Of a stretch of DNA of 64,000 nt, positions 12,769 to 25,415 are shown one piece after another; position 1 is the first letter of the stretch, and every line of letters begins with the position of its first letter. The notes beneath the pieces were generated by a model. The model did no database searches. It was not told the origin of the DNA and saw nothing but the letters and a program-made list of their open reading frames with translations. Source of the stretch: Melanocharis versteri (taxonomy: Eukaryota; Chordata; Aves; Passeriformes; Melanocharitidae); NCBI GenBank assembly GCA_013397845.1, contig VZTG01003225.1:975538-1039537 (forward strand), read 5' to 3'. Made by a program: the position numbers and the translations under genes.

Positions 12769-13969
12769 GTGCTTTATTATGTTCCCTATTTGCACTTCCG
12801 TGAGTCCCTGAGCCCCAAGGGTTAACATTACGATTTTGTCAAGCTGGATCCAAGCCCTGTAATTGATGAATTGTCCATAGGATCCATATGGAATTCCAGG
12901 AAAGTCACTACCAGTCTATATAGTACCAAAATGTGTGCATGGGTGCCAGCGTGTACTGGGCACCCACAAATACAGGCTGCTCATGCCAGTGATCTCTCAG
13001 TGTGAAGCGCTGTGTTCATCCCTAGAGCTGGCTCCACCTCACGGCTCTGACCGTGAAACAGCGATGGTTCTGACCAATAGTCAGACATCACCATGATGAG
13101 CTCAGATAAGATGGCTAGAAACTAATTCTAATGATATTGGGTTACTAAGCATCATGTGGAGTTCCTTCAGTGGATTTTAGTACTGCAGAGGGAAAGTATG
13201 TAATCTGTTATGATACACATTGTTCCAAATACATTTCAAAAGCCAAAACAAGCACAATTTTTCTTTGAACTTTTCACTCTGTTCAACTGCGCACACAATT
13301 AAGACACATTCTAGTGCCTGAAACATCCACATGGAGCTTTGTGTCCTTCTGGGACAGCAAGAGTGATCTGGTGGATCAGATCCAGCACCACCTAGGGCAT
13401 TTCAGCTGGCACTAGACACCTATGTGCAGGCGTGTGTATCCCACCTCTAGTGTTGCCTAAGTGTGGAACTTGGAAATATCTGTCTTGTCAAGCATTGCCA
13501 TTAAAGGTTCTGTGTTCCTAGGAACATAGAAATTATTTCTGTAATCGTACATCGTCACCGCACTAAATTCTTGAAGTCTTTAGGCTATTTTCCTGGGTGA
13601 CTGATTTCAAGCTGCGAAGAAACTGCTTGTAGAAGAGATTGGTTTTGTTGGTGTTCCAAATATTGTTAATATAGTACTATAGTAAAAACTTGTACATTTT
13701 GGTATTATCCAGTGCTTGAAAAAACGTTAAAATGGATGTTTTGAAGAAATCTCACAGAGGGACACTAGATGATCTGTGGGGAATAAACAGTTTAAGCCTC
13801 GGGCTTCTATAGTCCAACGAATGCAGGAGTATAAAACATTTTGTTAGCTTTGTTTCAAGAACTCACTCTGTCAACCCAGCCTGCCAGTTACCTGCTCACC
13901 GGTGGTTAAAGACAGCAGGTGGTTTTGGCCAATCAAGCTTTTAAATGCATCTTGTCCCCACATTTTAAT

Positions 13970-13990
13970 CTGGTTTTTTGAAAAAACCAG
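13970..13990. repeat. 21-bp near-perfect palindrome
   Basis: The arm ctggtttttt at 13970-13979 pairs exactly with aaaaaaccag at 13981-13990 around a single G. It could extrude as a short cruciform. Its function is unknown and both arms are homopolymer-rich. Confidence 0.85.
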
Positions 13991-16734
13991 CTACTGATTG
14001 TCACTGGCAAGTTCATTGGACTTTAGATAATTGGAGCACAATCATTTCCTCTTTCAAGGATTTGGGTTTGAGTCACTTTAGATTTCAAGTAGGTCTCAAA
14101 GGTCAACAAAAAAGACTGTGAGATTTGATATCAATCATTTTTAATCCAGTTCATTTTACACTTGTGCCCAATTCACAAGAGTTAGATGCATTTAAAACTA
14201 CAGAGTGCAATGCCCTCCTATTACTCAAGTATCCAAAGCTGACCTTACAATTTTCAGACTTCAGAGGAAGAAAATGGTTGTGAATTCCCCAAAAACCAGA
14301 AGAGGAATTCATGTGAGTGGGTACAGCTCCCAAGTATCCAGAAGATGAGACTTTCCCATGTCCTAGAGTAAGGCCCTCTGTGCCCATACTTTTTTCTCTA
14401 TGCATGTGAGATCAGTCAAGCATTTCTACATATAGGGTCTGTATTCCATTTTAATCTTGTGTGTGAAGTGAAAGAGATTATATACAGGATTAGCAGTCAA
14501 GATATCCACAGGCAGCAGGGACAGCATAGTTCTCAGTGCACATTATGGTTAGAGCACAATAGCAAACATCTTTGCCAAGATTATAAAGAAGAAACATTCT
14601 CTTTGTTGCCAATAATAAATATCTAGGGAAGAGTAAGTATATCATGAATAAAGGGTCCCTAAGGAAATGTTGGAAGAACCTACATATATATTTACATATT
14701 TTTAGTCCCAGCAGCAGTAGAGCTATGTGAGTCTAGTGCTCTGCCCAGGGTAACTAGTTTGTTCAGAATTATCACAAATATCTTTTTCATGCTTGCTGCT
14801 ATCAGCTCATAATGAGAAAATTTAGGCAGCCGTGCCAGAAACCCAGACTTTTGAGAGCCAAAACAATGGTGTCTATTATGATCACAAATCTCATTCTCTC
14901 TCACATACACACATACACAAAACCTGAGCAAGTACCTGCAGGTTTCAGAATAAATTGAACATGAACCCAAAATACAACACCTTTTTCACAGCATAAACTG
15001 GATCCTGCATATATTTTAGGACCTGATGATTTTAATTTTTGTTAGAATATTGAACTAGATGAAAATCCAAGCCCAGAGTGCACTATCTGATAGCAGCTTT
15101 CTGTCTTTTAGATTGTCTTGTAGATATTTATTTACAAAAAATATGTAAAAACTATATAAGAAAAATGTTAATGAGGCAACTGCAGATTCAATTTCTGCAG
15201 TTGGAAAAAATAATTTCTCATACTGAAGCTCTTCATTCTCCCTGATGCTTTATGTTATCTCTGTTTTAACTGCTGTTAATGAAAGGCTCATCAAACAGCA
15301 GTGCCAATACACAGTAATATTTAAATGCTGAATTAGTCTCAGTCTTCATGGCAGCTCTCTTTCAACTGTTTTCCCTGCCTACTTTGCATCTCCATTTATA
15401 TGAATGAGAGAGGGTGCACGTGGGGAGAATGGTGCAAGCATTGCTCAGCTCTGCAGCCCAGAGGGAAGAATTTATCTCCTGCCTTTTATATTTGTAAAAG
15501 AACGAAGGGAAAACATCTCCTGCTGAAGTAAAACCTAGATGCTCCTTCAGCAAAACTTGCTATGATTAAGTAAATAATCCACAAGACTTTGCTTAAGTTA
15601 TGCCTTTCTTCAATTGCCATTCTAACTTCTAATAATTTGATCAACTTGTTGCCCTACTTCTGTTGGTAAAAAAAGCCAAACCTGCCCCTGCTTCTAAATG
15701 CAGTTCTGCTCTGAAAAGTGACTAAAAATGGCATGCAGGCTCCATGTTTATTCTGTGCCAGTTACTTCTTTATCATATGTGCTCAGTTTGCAAGTAAGGA
15801 ACCTTTTCCTCCTGTGTGCCCGCCCTGCAAATTTCAGGTAGAACCTATGGGTCAACCTGGATTTTTTCTCCTCGTTTAGGATGCCTAAAAACCAAGGCTC
15901 CACCAAGCAAGAGTAAGCCCTCAGTTACGCGTCTGCAACTTTGTAGTCTTCCGTGTCTTTGAGTGAGGTTTAAATGACTGGAAATGATTCTGTGGTTATA
16001 AACAGGAGAGAATAGAAAGCAGTGCAGTGCTCTTTCTGCTGGATCTGCTGTGCTAACAGGAGTAGAAAGCTGTGAACAGTGGTTTTAATTATTAAGCGAA
16101 CAGATACAAAATATATAAGACTCTATTTTAAAAAGGGTGTTTGAAATGCCATGTTTTCAGAAATCTCTGTCTTATATATTCAGCGAGCAGACAAGAAAAA
16201 TAAAATGCTTCTCTTTTTTTCTCATATGTGTCATTCCTATGGTAGGAAGACAGTGTATAGTCCCCATGTAACAAAAAAGCCCAAAATTACCTGGATTATT
16301 TTGCATGCAATATCAAAATAAAAGATAATTTATAAGAAGTTCTCACTGTGGCATGCAGCAGGTCAGAAGAACACATTTTGCTGTATGGGAATGATAATCC
16401 ACTATGGGCATTTTATTACTTATTAATCTTTGCAGCTTTAGCAATGAAGTATGAAAATTTTCTAGTCTTCTGAAATCTCTGTAGCCTGGAAGACTAGAGT
16501 TGGAGTTTATCTGATATATCCAAAAAATACCTAGGATAATAAATAGCGAGCAAAAGTTTTCCCAATTCAGAGTTTTGATCTTGCAATCCAAGTGCAGATT
16601 CAACTGAACTCTACAAAGCATGCTCTGCTAGCAAGAGTAAAAAAAATCCAAAAATATAATTTCCAGCTATGTAAATACTGATCAATGGAGGCTTTGCTTG
16701 GATGAAATTTTTCTATTCTGATTTTTTCTTCCAG

Positions 16735-16858
16735 TTGTGTGTAATACTGGAGCCAATGCAGGAACTGATGTCAAGACATAAAACATACAATCTAAGTCCT
16801 CGAGACTGCTTGAAGACTTGCTTATTTCAAAAATGGCAGAGAATGGTGGCCCCACCAG
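16735..16858 (+). CDS. LDB2: LDB2 internal exon: Ldb1/Chip conserved domain
   Basis: This 124-nt exon encodes 41 codons plus one base. The peptide begins LCVILEPMQELMSRHKTYNL and ends QKWQRMVAPP, which I recognise as LIM domain-binding protein 2. The segment is the Ldb1/Chip conserved domain, which follows the N-terminal dimerisation domain and binds single-stranded DNA-binding protein (SSBP) family members that stabilise LDB. The product is a nuclear adaptor that joins LIM-homeodomain and LMO proteins into transcription complexes. The acceptor is CAG at 16732-16734 after a T-rich tract, entered in phase 0. The donor is CCAG|gtatgt, with GT at 16859-16860. The last base, G, starts the Ala codon finished by the next exon. 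The exon is intact. LDB1 is the close alternative, but the downstream exons fit LDB2 better. Confidence 0.95.
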
Positions 16859-17968
16859 GTATGTTTCACTTCCAATATTCCACTTATTTTATGGTAAAAT
16901 TAATGGAGAAGTGATGGGAAAGTTTACTTATAAAGGAAAGTAATAAAAATTAATACTGCTCCCAAAGCAAGTCTGAAAATTATTCTGATATTTTATGATT
17001 TCAGTCTGACACAACTGATTTATAGATGTGCACACTGAGATGGTTTCACTATGACTAGGATATAATTTAGTACAAAAATATGTGTAGATGGAATGCAAAA
17101 TGCCTACTGGCTCCATTAGAATTCATCGTTTATGTAATCCTGCTTCCTGCTGTGACTCTGAAATTACAGCTACAATTCATAATTAATTGTCTTTGAGACT
17201 AATATCAAGTTATTTACAGGCCTGGACCTAATCTCCTTCCTCTTACACTTCAAAATAATAATTCTTCCTTTTTTCGGATTAAAAAGGTTTGTATATCTAC
17301 GAGCGTTCACATTGGTGCCCAGGCCAAATTTTGAGAAGAACAATTGCCCCTCTGTGCGATGCCAGTTTAAGCAAAGCTGTGTAATTGTCCCGATCCAGTC
17401 TGAGTTTTGCAGGCTTGCAGGGCAATGGCATTAGCACACTTTAGGGGCTCTCTTGGGAGCAGCAGTTTTAAAGGTGAAGCCCACACAGGATGTAGAAGGA
17501 ACCCAAAGCGTGGTTGCCCATGTGCCACATTGATGGCAGCAGTAGGGTAGAAAGCTCCTTTGTCTCTGGCTGGGTCATTTGAGGCTGTACCCTACATCAC
17601 AGTAAGACCTGGATTTTTGTTTAGCACCGTTTCTTGCTGTGTGACCTTCAGCAAGTTCCACAGTCACTTTGACCATAATGATCATTATCATGATATTCCC
17701 ATCAGTAAAATGCTTTTGAATACCTTTATAGACAATGCTGGGACAATAAGCTTTGTTAATCCATCATAAAAAATCAAAAGCAGATTCCATTGGTTTGGGT
17801 CCAAGTATCATTCCATGGTTTGTATGTTAAATCTAACACAACTACTACTATTAAACTTAGCAATTTGAAACTAGATGAAAAATATTTCAGCACTTCTGCT
17901 TATGGATCATTTTAGTTCATGCTTTACAGTATCTGCCATTTGCTTTCCTTCTTATCATTTTATTGCAG
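16859..17968 (+). other. LDB2: LDB2 intron, 1110 bp
   Basis: A short intron runs from gtatgt to tattgcag and contains a MIR-like remnant at about 17600-17765. The stretch 17170-17440 is unique sequence with several retained CpGs and could be conserved, but nothing in it is coding. Confidence 0.9.
17600..17765 (+). mobile_element. MIR-like SINE remnant
   Basis: The sequence ttgctgtgtgaccttcagcaagtt is followed about 50 bp later by cccatcagtaaaatg and then tacctttatagacaatg. This matches the order in MIR/CORE SINEs: gctgtgtgaccttgggcaagtt, cccatctgtaaaatg, then a tacct block. The copy is diverged and lacks clear ends. Confidence 0.55.
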
Positions 17969-17971
17969 CAG
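17966..17971 (+). promoter_or_regulatory. LDB2: NAGNAG tandem splice acceptor
   Basis: The acceptor of the second visible exon reads cagcag. Using the first AG (17967-17968) gives ...PPAEPTRQ. Using the second AG (17970-17971) deletes one Ala and gives ...PPEPTRQ, with the frame kept. The first AG gives the longer protein, which matches the LDB2 sequence I know. Confidence 0.8.
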
Positions 17972-18120
17972 AACCCACAAGACAACCAACAACCAAACGG
18001 AGAAAAAGGAAAAACTCTACCAGCAGCACTTCCAACAGTAGTGCTGGGAATAACGCAAATAGTACCAACAGCAAGAAAAAGTCAGCTGCTGCAAACCTGA
18101 GTCTATCAAGTCAGGTACCT
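17969..18120 (+). CDS. LDB2: LDB2 internal exon: nuclear localisation signal and linker
   Basis: This 152-nt exon supplies two bases of a split Ala codon and then 50 codons. The peptide begins EPTRQPTTKRRKRKNS. The cluster KRRKRK is the basic nuclear localisation signal of LDB proteins. It is followed by a low-complexity Ser/Asn/Thr-rich linker (STSSTSNSSAGNNANSTNS), a second basic KKK, and AAANLSLSSQVP at the end. The linker separates the SSBP-binding region from the LIM-interaction domain in the next exon. The strong donor is CCT|gtaagt at 18121. A second in-frame GT lies 6 nt upstream (CAG|gtacct at 18115). Read-through into the intron would add about 21 residues before a stop at 18184-18186. 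The exon is intact. Confidence 0.95.
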
Positions 18121-19044
18121 GTAAGTCTCACTTTCCTTTTAGGCCTGAATCACTTACGGTGCTTTAATTCTTTCCATACATTGTAAAGAAGGTGCATTCT
18201 TGAGCCAAAACTATCAGAAGCAAAAGGCAATCTTGCACAGTGTGCTGTGGGAACTGGGGGATTAGTGGGGAGGTGTGAAGAAGCTGTTCTGCAGTGCAGC
18301 TTTAATTAAGGACCCTCCAACAGGAGTGTCCTGAGGATCAGATGTCATTTTTTAAAGGCCTAGGCCAGTTCCCCTTTTTGTCAGGGGGAGTCCCTCCACT
18401 GTTGGTGGGACTCAGATTGGGCCTCGTGTTTTTAGACATAGCATGAGCCTTGCAGGATTCATCTGCCAGGTGCTAAGCGAGGATGTGTCCCAGTGGTGCA
18501 GGACAGCTGTACCTCAGGTCTCTCTGCCTTAGTACCTTACCTCTAATTGGTGCCAGGTTCAGATGCTGAACAGGAACAGGTTATGAATTAACTTACCTGC
18601 AGAGGTTATCTCTTTGTCCAGCCACTCCACTTGCAGAGGGCAGATCCCCTGGAATATGGCTCTCACCTTATCCACCCTGCTAGTTGTAACTGTTGACATC
18701 CTAATTGTGTAGGGAGACGCCGAGTCATTTCCAGAGTAGCAAGAGTATCAGCATTTTAATAATGTCACATTTACTGCCTTAGTCACAGTATAGGGGTTAC
18801 CAGACCCCAAATTGTGACAAAGCCTGCCTTAGTCAATAAGGAGATAGCTTATGCATCTTAAAGCTCGGGAAATTATTTTGATATTATAGAAACCATAAAG
18901 CCATATCCTGGGAATAACATGCAGGTATTTCTTTGGATTTCTGATCAACAGATAGAAAGGGGCTAGGTCTCCTCTGAAACCTGACAAAGAATGTAGGCAT
19001 TTTGTTAGCACAAAGCAGACACTTCCTAGGAAGCTTGAATACTC

Positions 19045-19099
19045 AGATAAAAAAGAAAAAAAAAAAAGAAAAAAAAAAAAAGAAAAAAAAAGAGAAAAC
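19045..19099. repeat. A-rich (AAAAAAG)-type simple repeat
   Basis: Runs of 5-13 A are broken by single G over about 55 bp. It is a simple repeat or decayed poly-A tail with no element recognisable next to it. Confidence 0.9.
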
Positions 19100-22000
19100 T
19101 AACATTAGTGAAATGAAATGAAGATTTTTGTTTAGCAACTGATTTAGCAATTCACTAGTTTACAGCTTTGGGCTTCAGTACATTAAACTCATATTTCCTT
19201 CTTGTCATATTAAAATTTTCACGTGGCTCACATCCCCAGAGTCAGATTCTTTCCCTAATATAGGCATCTCTGTGTTTTTCTGGCAGCACAAAACAGTCAG
19301 AAGGCTGACTACCTGATCTCCTGGTGGCAGGCACCACTCTACCCCACCGATGGTGTCTGCCAGAAAAACCTTTGGATCAATATTCAACCATATTTAAGAA
19401 AAAACAGCAATGAAGTGCAAAACTGAGCAACCAGCTAGTTCCCTGCTGTCTCCAGCTTTAAAAGACAGTAGAATCATTTTCTGTCAGCTACACCCTGCTC
19501 AGAGTTCAGCAGGACCAGAAGCTGACCCCCTCCCTCTCTTCAGCCTGCTCCTCCCTGGAGAGAGGACTTTTGTTGCCTTCAGTGGTAGCCGTGTGTACTT
19601 GAATGTGTGAATGTGATTGAGCCCCCTGATAGTTACCTGTCACTCCCACTGATACTGAAAGTGATTTCAGGTACTGAAGGCTACTCCTGACAGATGAAGT
19701 AGTCAAGGCTGCTCTTCCTGATGGAGATGATAGCTGAGAATCTGAGACATACTGGTGAAGTTTATTATGGTATGAGGGATGGATTTTTAGCCTTCATTTA
19801 CTTTCAGGATGTTGCATATGCAGTGTTTTTCAATATTTTTTGCTTTCTGTACCAGAGTAGTAAAATGGTCCAAACTCTTTTGTATGGAGGATGAGGTTCC
19901 ACTTTTAGGACACTTTTCCTTTCCATCTGCAAAGGGGAAAATGCTTAGCTGTTCCATTTGACATACTAACAGCTCTTCCCATCTTCCCCACAGCAAAGAT
20001 AGCAAACCAGATGGAATTGATGGTTTGGCCACCCTGTAGAGTAGACAGAACTCAAAATAATTTTAGCAGGAGGATATTTCGGTGTAAAACTATTCAACGC
20101 TTCTCAGTTTAATAAAGAGATGTTATCCCACGCTTCTTCAAAATTATGCATTCTTTGAAGTGGACCTTGTTGCCATTGCTTTCTGAAGATAGCTGCAGGT
20201 AGCAGTAACTTGCTTTCTGTTTCTTTCCCATAACTGTACCTTAAAGCGTATCATTTAGTAGTTAATGTTTGGCTTCCCTTACATGCAATAGAGGACAAGA
20301 GATCCTTGAACACAATTTGGCAGTTTTCAATTCACTAAAATATTCATTTGGTCATACAGCTTTCTGTGAATGAGACTTTCCTGCTCAGTAGAAAAAAAAA
20401 ACCCACCCTACTGAAATCATTCAGTGTTAAATGCATTTCCTCTCTCCTTATTAGAGAAGAGAAAGGGAATCACTGCATCTTCTATCCAGATGAGTCACAT
20501 AACCAGAGCTAGTCTCAGTTCCATTTTTCTCATCCTCCTCTCTGGAGAACCCCACAATGAGCTCATATCTGTATCAAACCTGGATAAATATGAAGTCCTG
20601 TATTCCAACTTTCTCTTTTTCTCCAGTGATTTCTTCTCTGCCAGAAAAGTCTGTCTCTCCACCATATCAAATTTCATCACATCAAATTTCCTGTCTCTTT
20701 TATGCTTCTGTGTTGTTTTAACTTTGATAGTAAATTAATCCTGATTAAACAGTGTTTTCTTAGCCTCTATTCTATGTGATGTTTCTTGGTTTAGGACATT
20801 AGTAATTATTCTGTTTTGCACCTACATTAATGCTGCGTACACTCTGGCAAATGTGTGAACTTACCATACACCTCATCCACACATCTCACTCACACCATTA
20901 ACTTCTGTTTCTTTAATGAGGTCTTCATGCCTGGAGAGGCAAATGTCCCATGTTCAGGATAGTGTCCAGAAAACAGCTGAAGTACCACCAGCTATGGGAA
21001 AGCTTGAAACTGCAGAGTTTTGTCATTTTCCCCACAGCCCCTTCCAGCTCTTCAGATAAAAACATTAGGCTGAGCAAATCTTGATTAGTGAGGGAATGGT
21101 ACTTGTCACATAGATGTTCTTCTAGCAGTAGAAGGAGAAGGTTGTGGCATTTCCTCTACCTGCATTATTTTCTGTTCAGTTCTCCAAGCAGGGACAGTGC
21201 AGACAATACAGAGCCAAGCTCAGAAAGTGAAATGACGTGATTGTGTTTCCATGCATGGTTCAGGTTGGCACTGCACCCTGAAGTTCAGTCGCTGAAGCCC
21301 AATCAATCAGTATCATTTGTGCTCCTTGTGGTGCCTTAAATTTATTAGCACTTCCACAGTGCTGACACATTCTGATACATCTCTAATGACAATCCATAAA
21401 AGCATCTGAAGGGTCTCTGCTAGTGGGTGGGTATCTTCCCTCTCATCAGTAATTTGAAAAGGTTCACTCTCAGTCCACCCTCTTCTCTCTAACTATAGTT
21501 TATACTTTCTCTACTGTGGTAAATAAAATATGAAGTTTTGTCCTTTTGACAGTCGCTTGCACTCCATTGCACCCATCTTCTCTTATGATGGTGGGATAAA
21601 CTGAGGTTTCTGTGATTCTGTTGATTCTCAGGCTACCGATTGCAGACCTTCAGTATCTCTTGTCAACATGACTCTTCTGGCCTGAGTCCCTTGTTTAATG
21701 TAACCTTTTCTATGTATTACGTGTTTCCTACATATTTCCTTCCTAACACAAATGCAGTTAGCCAGTGTCCCACATGATTGCACCACACAACTCATTCTTG
21801 GGTTGGCCCATTGTTTGTCCAGTGATGCTTTTGACCCAAATCCTGTAGGTGCCAAGGCAAGACACTGTAATGTGGTGGAAGTAGAACTGAGTGCTGCTAA
21901 AGTCCATCTAATGGCACAAATACAAAAACATTTTTCTCACCAGAAGTTTTCTTCTCTCGGGCTCTCATGGGTGCAGGCTCAATACTGCCAGTGCTTCCCA

Positions 22001-23273
22001 TAGATGCATTGACTGGTTTTAGTCCATAAAGAAAACAGACAGGACAGGGACCCAGAACCTGCAGTCTGCCCAGCTGCCTTAGTCTCAGCAGATGCCAGTA
22101 ATTTAAACTTGGATTTGTTCATATTTTCTATCACATCAGATCTTTGGAAGGCTCATTGGGCAGATACTGGAGTTACCAATTTCCACTTTCCTCTAGACAA
22201 AGAGCAAAGATGGGCAAGAGTCCTTCTGCAAGGTTCATAGAAAAACTGCCTTTCTTATGTTAGCCTGCCTATGATTTTAAAGAAATTAGTTATCTAATTT
22301 GGGTAAGTCATTGTCTTATCACTTACACAGTACTACTAATTTTTCTCTAGTATTTGAATCTAGCTGCAATATTTTCCAAAGTATTTTCTCAGTTTTCAAG
22401 CCTTCTTACTGGCTAAAATCATATTACTTAATATTTTTCATATTCTTCTGTTTCAAATAAAACTTTCTTGAAAACCCAAACCCTTGTACTGTAGAGCAGT
22501 GATTTGTATACTGTGATTTGTGGATTACAGGTATAAGCAAGGTCATCAGAAGAGGTCCATACAGCTATTTTCACTTAAATATCACTCTCTGTTAAGTTTA
22601 ATAAACTTAAACAGGGCACACTGATCCATTTTCATATATTTGAAATTTGATAGCCATCCTCAACTCTCACAAACTCTGAGCTCTATTCTGCTCCCAGTCA
22701 TTTCCACAGAAATTAAGAGGTGGATTTTGCTTTCATTTACTAATGAAGATCCCGTTGAGTGTAATGCTGTTACCATGAACCCAGTTGAAATATCATGTGT
22801 TGGAAAGAATAATGTATCACTACATGCCACTGAGGAAATGAAACATTCTTTGTTACATCCAGAGTCTTAAGTAGAACCTTCTTGCACTCTTTAGGCAAGT
22901 TATATACCTCAATAATCTCTCTTTCTCTTTGTAGTTCTCTGTAGGCTCCTCAGAAACCAAATCCATAAATAAACCTGCAAATGTGGAAGTGAGCAATATA
23001 ATCTCTTATGTGTTTAAGAAACGGGGTAGGTTTAGGTGGTTTGTAATGGGTGTTGTAGAACCAGAGCTACAGTTCCAGGGCCAGAGATTAGTGTCAGAAA
23101 GTATCCCATGTCTCAGAACTGTGCAATTCAAAATCTAAGATTTAGTAGTAAGGAGATGAGAGAGAATAAATTTGTTTCCAGTTTTTGTGCTCTAGGAAAA
23201 ACATTCCGAACAAGACCAGAATGTCAAGTTAACAGTGAGGATTATGATGAGATGTGAAAGATTTTTCTCTAGA

Positions 23274-23316
23274 AAGTGTTTATTCTGAAAACCTAAAGTG
23301 TTTATTCTGAAACCTA
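23274..23316. repeat. Two-copy tandem duplication, 22 and 21 bp
   Basis: A 22-bp unit starting aagtgtttattctgaaaa is repeated immediately, with one A missing in the second copy. This is a small local duplication in the intron. Confidence 0.9.
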
Positions 23317-24778
23317 ATTAAAATGTCAGATCTGTTTCTAAAGATCATTTCGATACCAATGTCAGTCTGAGGTTTTTCTCATGGAAGCAATGACCGTTAT
23401 GGGTGTGGGCAGCAGTGGGGCTCTCAGTCATTAATAATTTTTGTGCCAAGAAGCTAAAAAGTCAATTATTAAAATAATTACCACTAACACAATTACATAA
23501 GAAGGAAAACAGGAGGAGGAACCCTTCTTCTTTTGACTTAGCACTTAGAGGCATGCTATCTGTTAGAATTGTGCAACTTTCAGATCCTGGAGTATGAGAT
23601 GTGCTCAAATGATATACTTGAGAGTGCCAGGCATTTTTAATTACCTTAGGCTTGTGAAGCACTGTTTTTCTGCTTCTGGGGACTGTGACGACAGAGCAAC
23701 GAACTCATCACTGTAACACACTGAGCAAGGCTATGTATTAAAAGCGGCAAAGATGGCAGGCTCAGGGATGGGGAATTTTATATGGCCCATCAGATATTTT
23801 TACCTCTAAACTTCACTAAGACATTGTTTAGACATAGGATGATCCCAAGTTAAAAAGTGTAGTTACTTAACTGAGCAGGGCAGAGCTAAATTTTGAGGCT
23901 TGGTATAAAAAAAGGTGAAGCCCAGAAATGACCAGTCTGTTAAACAGAAGTACTTGCATTTGAGTGTTGTGTGAAGTGATCTCTGTGTATAGTTCATATG
24001 CATCAATTTAAGTTTGGATGGCAACTAGGGTTATCACAGGATGAAAGGTATGATATACATGAAAGCTGCCTTTGTGGTTATATTATAAAATAATACATTT
24101 CTATCACATAATGTAAAACAACCACTGCTTTATTTACAGTGCTTCACTGCAACCATCTTTTACTATCATGAGACATTCCTTGACCAAAAATGTTGTTTCT
24201 AATCACAGAGTAAATTAATAAGATTGAGTGACTACAGTCTAAATCTTTTTTAAACTAATTTAGTCAAATATGTGCTACCATAACTAGGCCATAGCAGTGT
24301 GTGCTGCCATGCAAGAGACTAGGGTTTAATTCTTGGATTCTGCTTCTCACTCCATGAGCAGGAGCTAGGAGCACTCCAGAGCTGCAGCCTCAACCCTGGG
24401 AGGGATGGAGCCTTGTGTCATTCAACAGCAGTGACCCCCACTGGCCAATTTAAGGAGAAGCATTGAGGGGCTCTAAAAGGAGTCACTTCCAGTCCTCCTC
24501 AGAGGTTGGTGGTCATTGCACGGGATCTAGTGAGTGGAGGTTCAATGGGGTGCACTTGGTGGGGTCTTCAGCTTGCAGTCTGAGGAGCAGAATCCTCTGG
24601 GGAGGAAACAGCATGTGCGCTTCCTGAGACACTATTTTTGCCTGATATAACTGTAAGTGGCAAGATTGTCAAGAGGGTTTTTTTTCAGACATCCTGTAAC
24701 TAATGCCGTGATATCTATCTTTCAAATAGAATGAGGGAAAACTCCACTAACCTCAATATAATTGTAGTTCAATTCCCG

Positions 24779-24801
24779 GAGAGAGAGAGAGAGAGAGAGA
24801 C
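24779..24801. repeat. (GA)n microsatellite
   Basis: About eleven GA dinucleotides lie in a row. The copy is short and probably polymorphic. Confidence 0.95.
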
Positions 24802-25384
24802 TCAATAGCAGGGAGGGAAATACAGGTGCAAACTGTTCTCTCAGTGGGAGTCATTGTATGAAGGGAATAATATTTGCAATGAACCTGAGAAATTAGAGGT
24901 GGAAATACTTACAAGGTCATTGAACATCTCCTTACTGATGCACTAATGTTTCCTACCACAGACTGAGATTTTTTTCCCAGCCTAGTGTTAGGTGACCTGA
25001 GCAGCAAAATTAGCACTGTTCCAGTGGGGTCATCAATCCTCAGCCTGCCATTATCAGGAACAGGAATATTGTCTTAGCAGTGGGGATTACATTTTTGTTT
25101 ACTTAATGCCATCTTAGTACCCTAGTCTACATCTCCTCAGATTGGCCTAAAGTGATTGTCTTCCTTTCAGCACTTACAGCTGTTAAGCATATTTCCCCCT
25201 CCCAATCATTTGGTGGATGTAATACATATTTAATTCTTTCACGTGGCCTCCCCAGCCAGCTGTTGTAGCCCCATAGTGATTTTTGATGTGCTTCTGTAAG
25301 TCTCATCCAAGTTGCTGACCTCTTGCTGGTATGGCAACAGAGAGAACTCGAGGCCTGTCCTGGAGAATGTTGAAGTCAAAGGGA

Positions 25385-25415
25385 CTGTTGCCACCTCGGT
25401 CTGTGATTCTGTGTT
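25385..25415 (+). mobile_element. Possible CR1 3' terminus
   Basis: The stretch ends in tctgtgattctgtg, which resembles the terminal ATTCTRTG repeat of avian CR1. The sequence before it matches CR1 poorly, so this is doubtful. Confidence 0.3.

Larger units (their letters stand above)
1..16734 (+). other. LDB2: LDB2 intron, 3' portion (partial)
   Basis: This is noncoding sequence upstream of the first visible LDB2 exon; its 5' end lies outside the window. Known LDB2 proteins have about 205 residues before the first exon seen here, including the dimerisation domain. I looked for the exon ending in the expected Asn-Tyr-Leu-Arg segment and did not find it, so it should lie further upstream. The intron ends in a normal acceptor: a T/C-rich tract at about 16710-16732, then CAG at 16732-16734. 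Its contents are mostly unique AT-rich sequence. Exceptions listed separately are a poly-A run, CR1-, L2- and MIR-like remnants, a coding-like fragment near 7.2 kb, a CpG-rich patch near 12.1 kb and two palindromes. Open frames here of 60-138 codons have no recognisable domain and look like chance. Confidence 0.8.

Noticed and set aside
17875..18186. 103-codon frame running through the linker exon
   Set aside because: Only 17969-18120 is exon. The ends are intron read-through, with clear splice sites on both sides.
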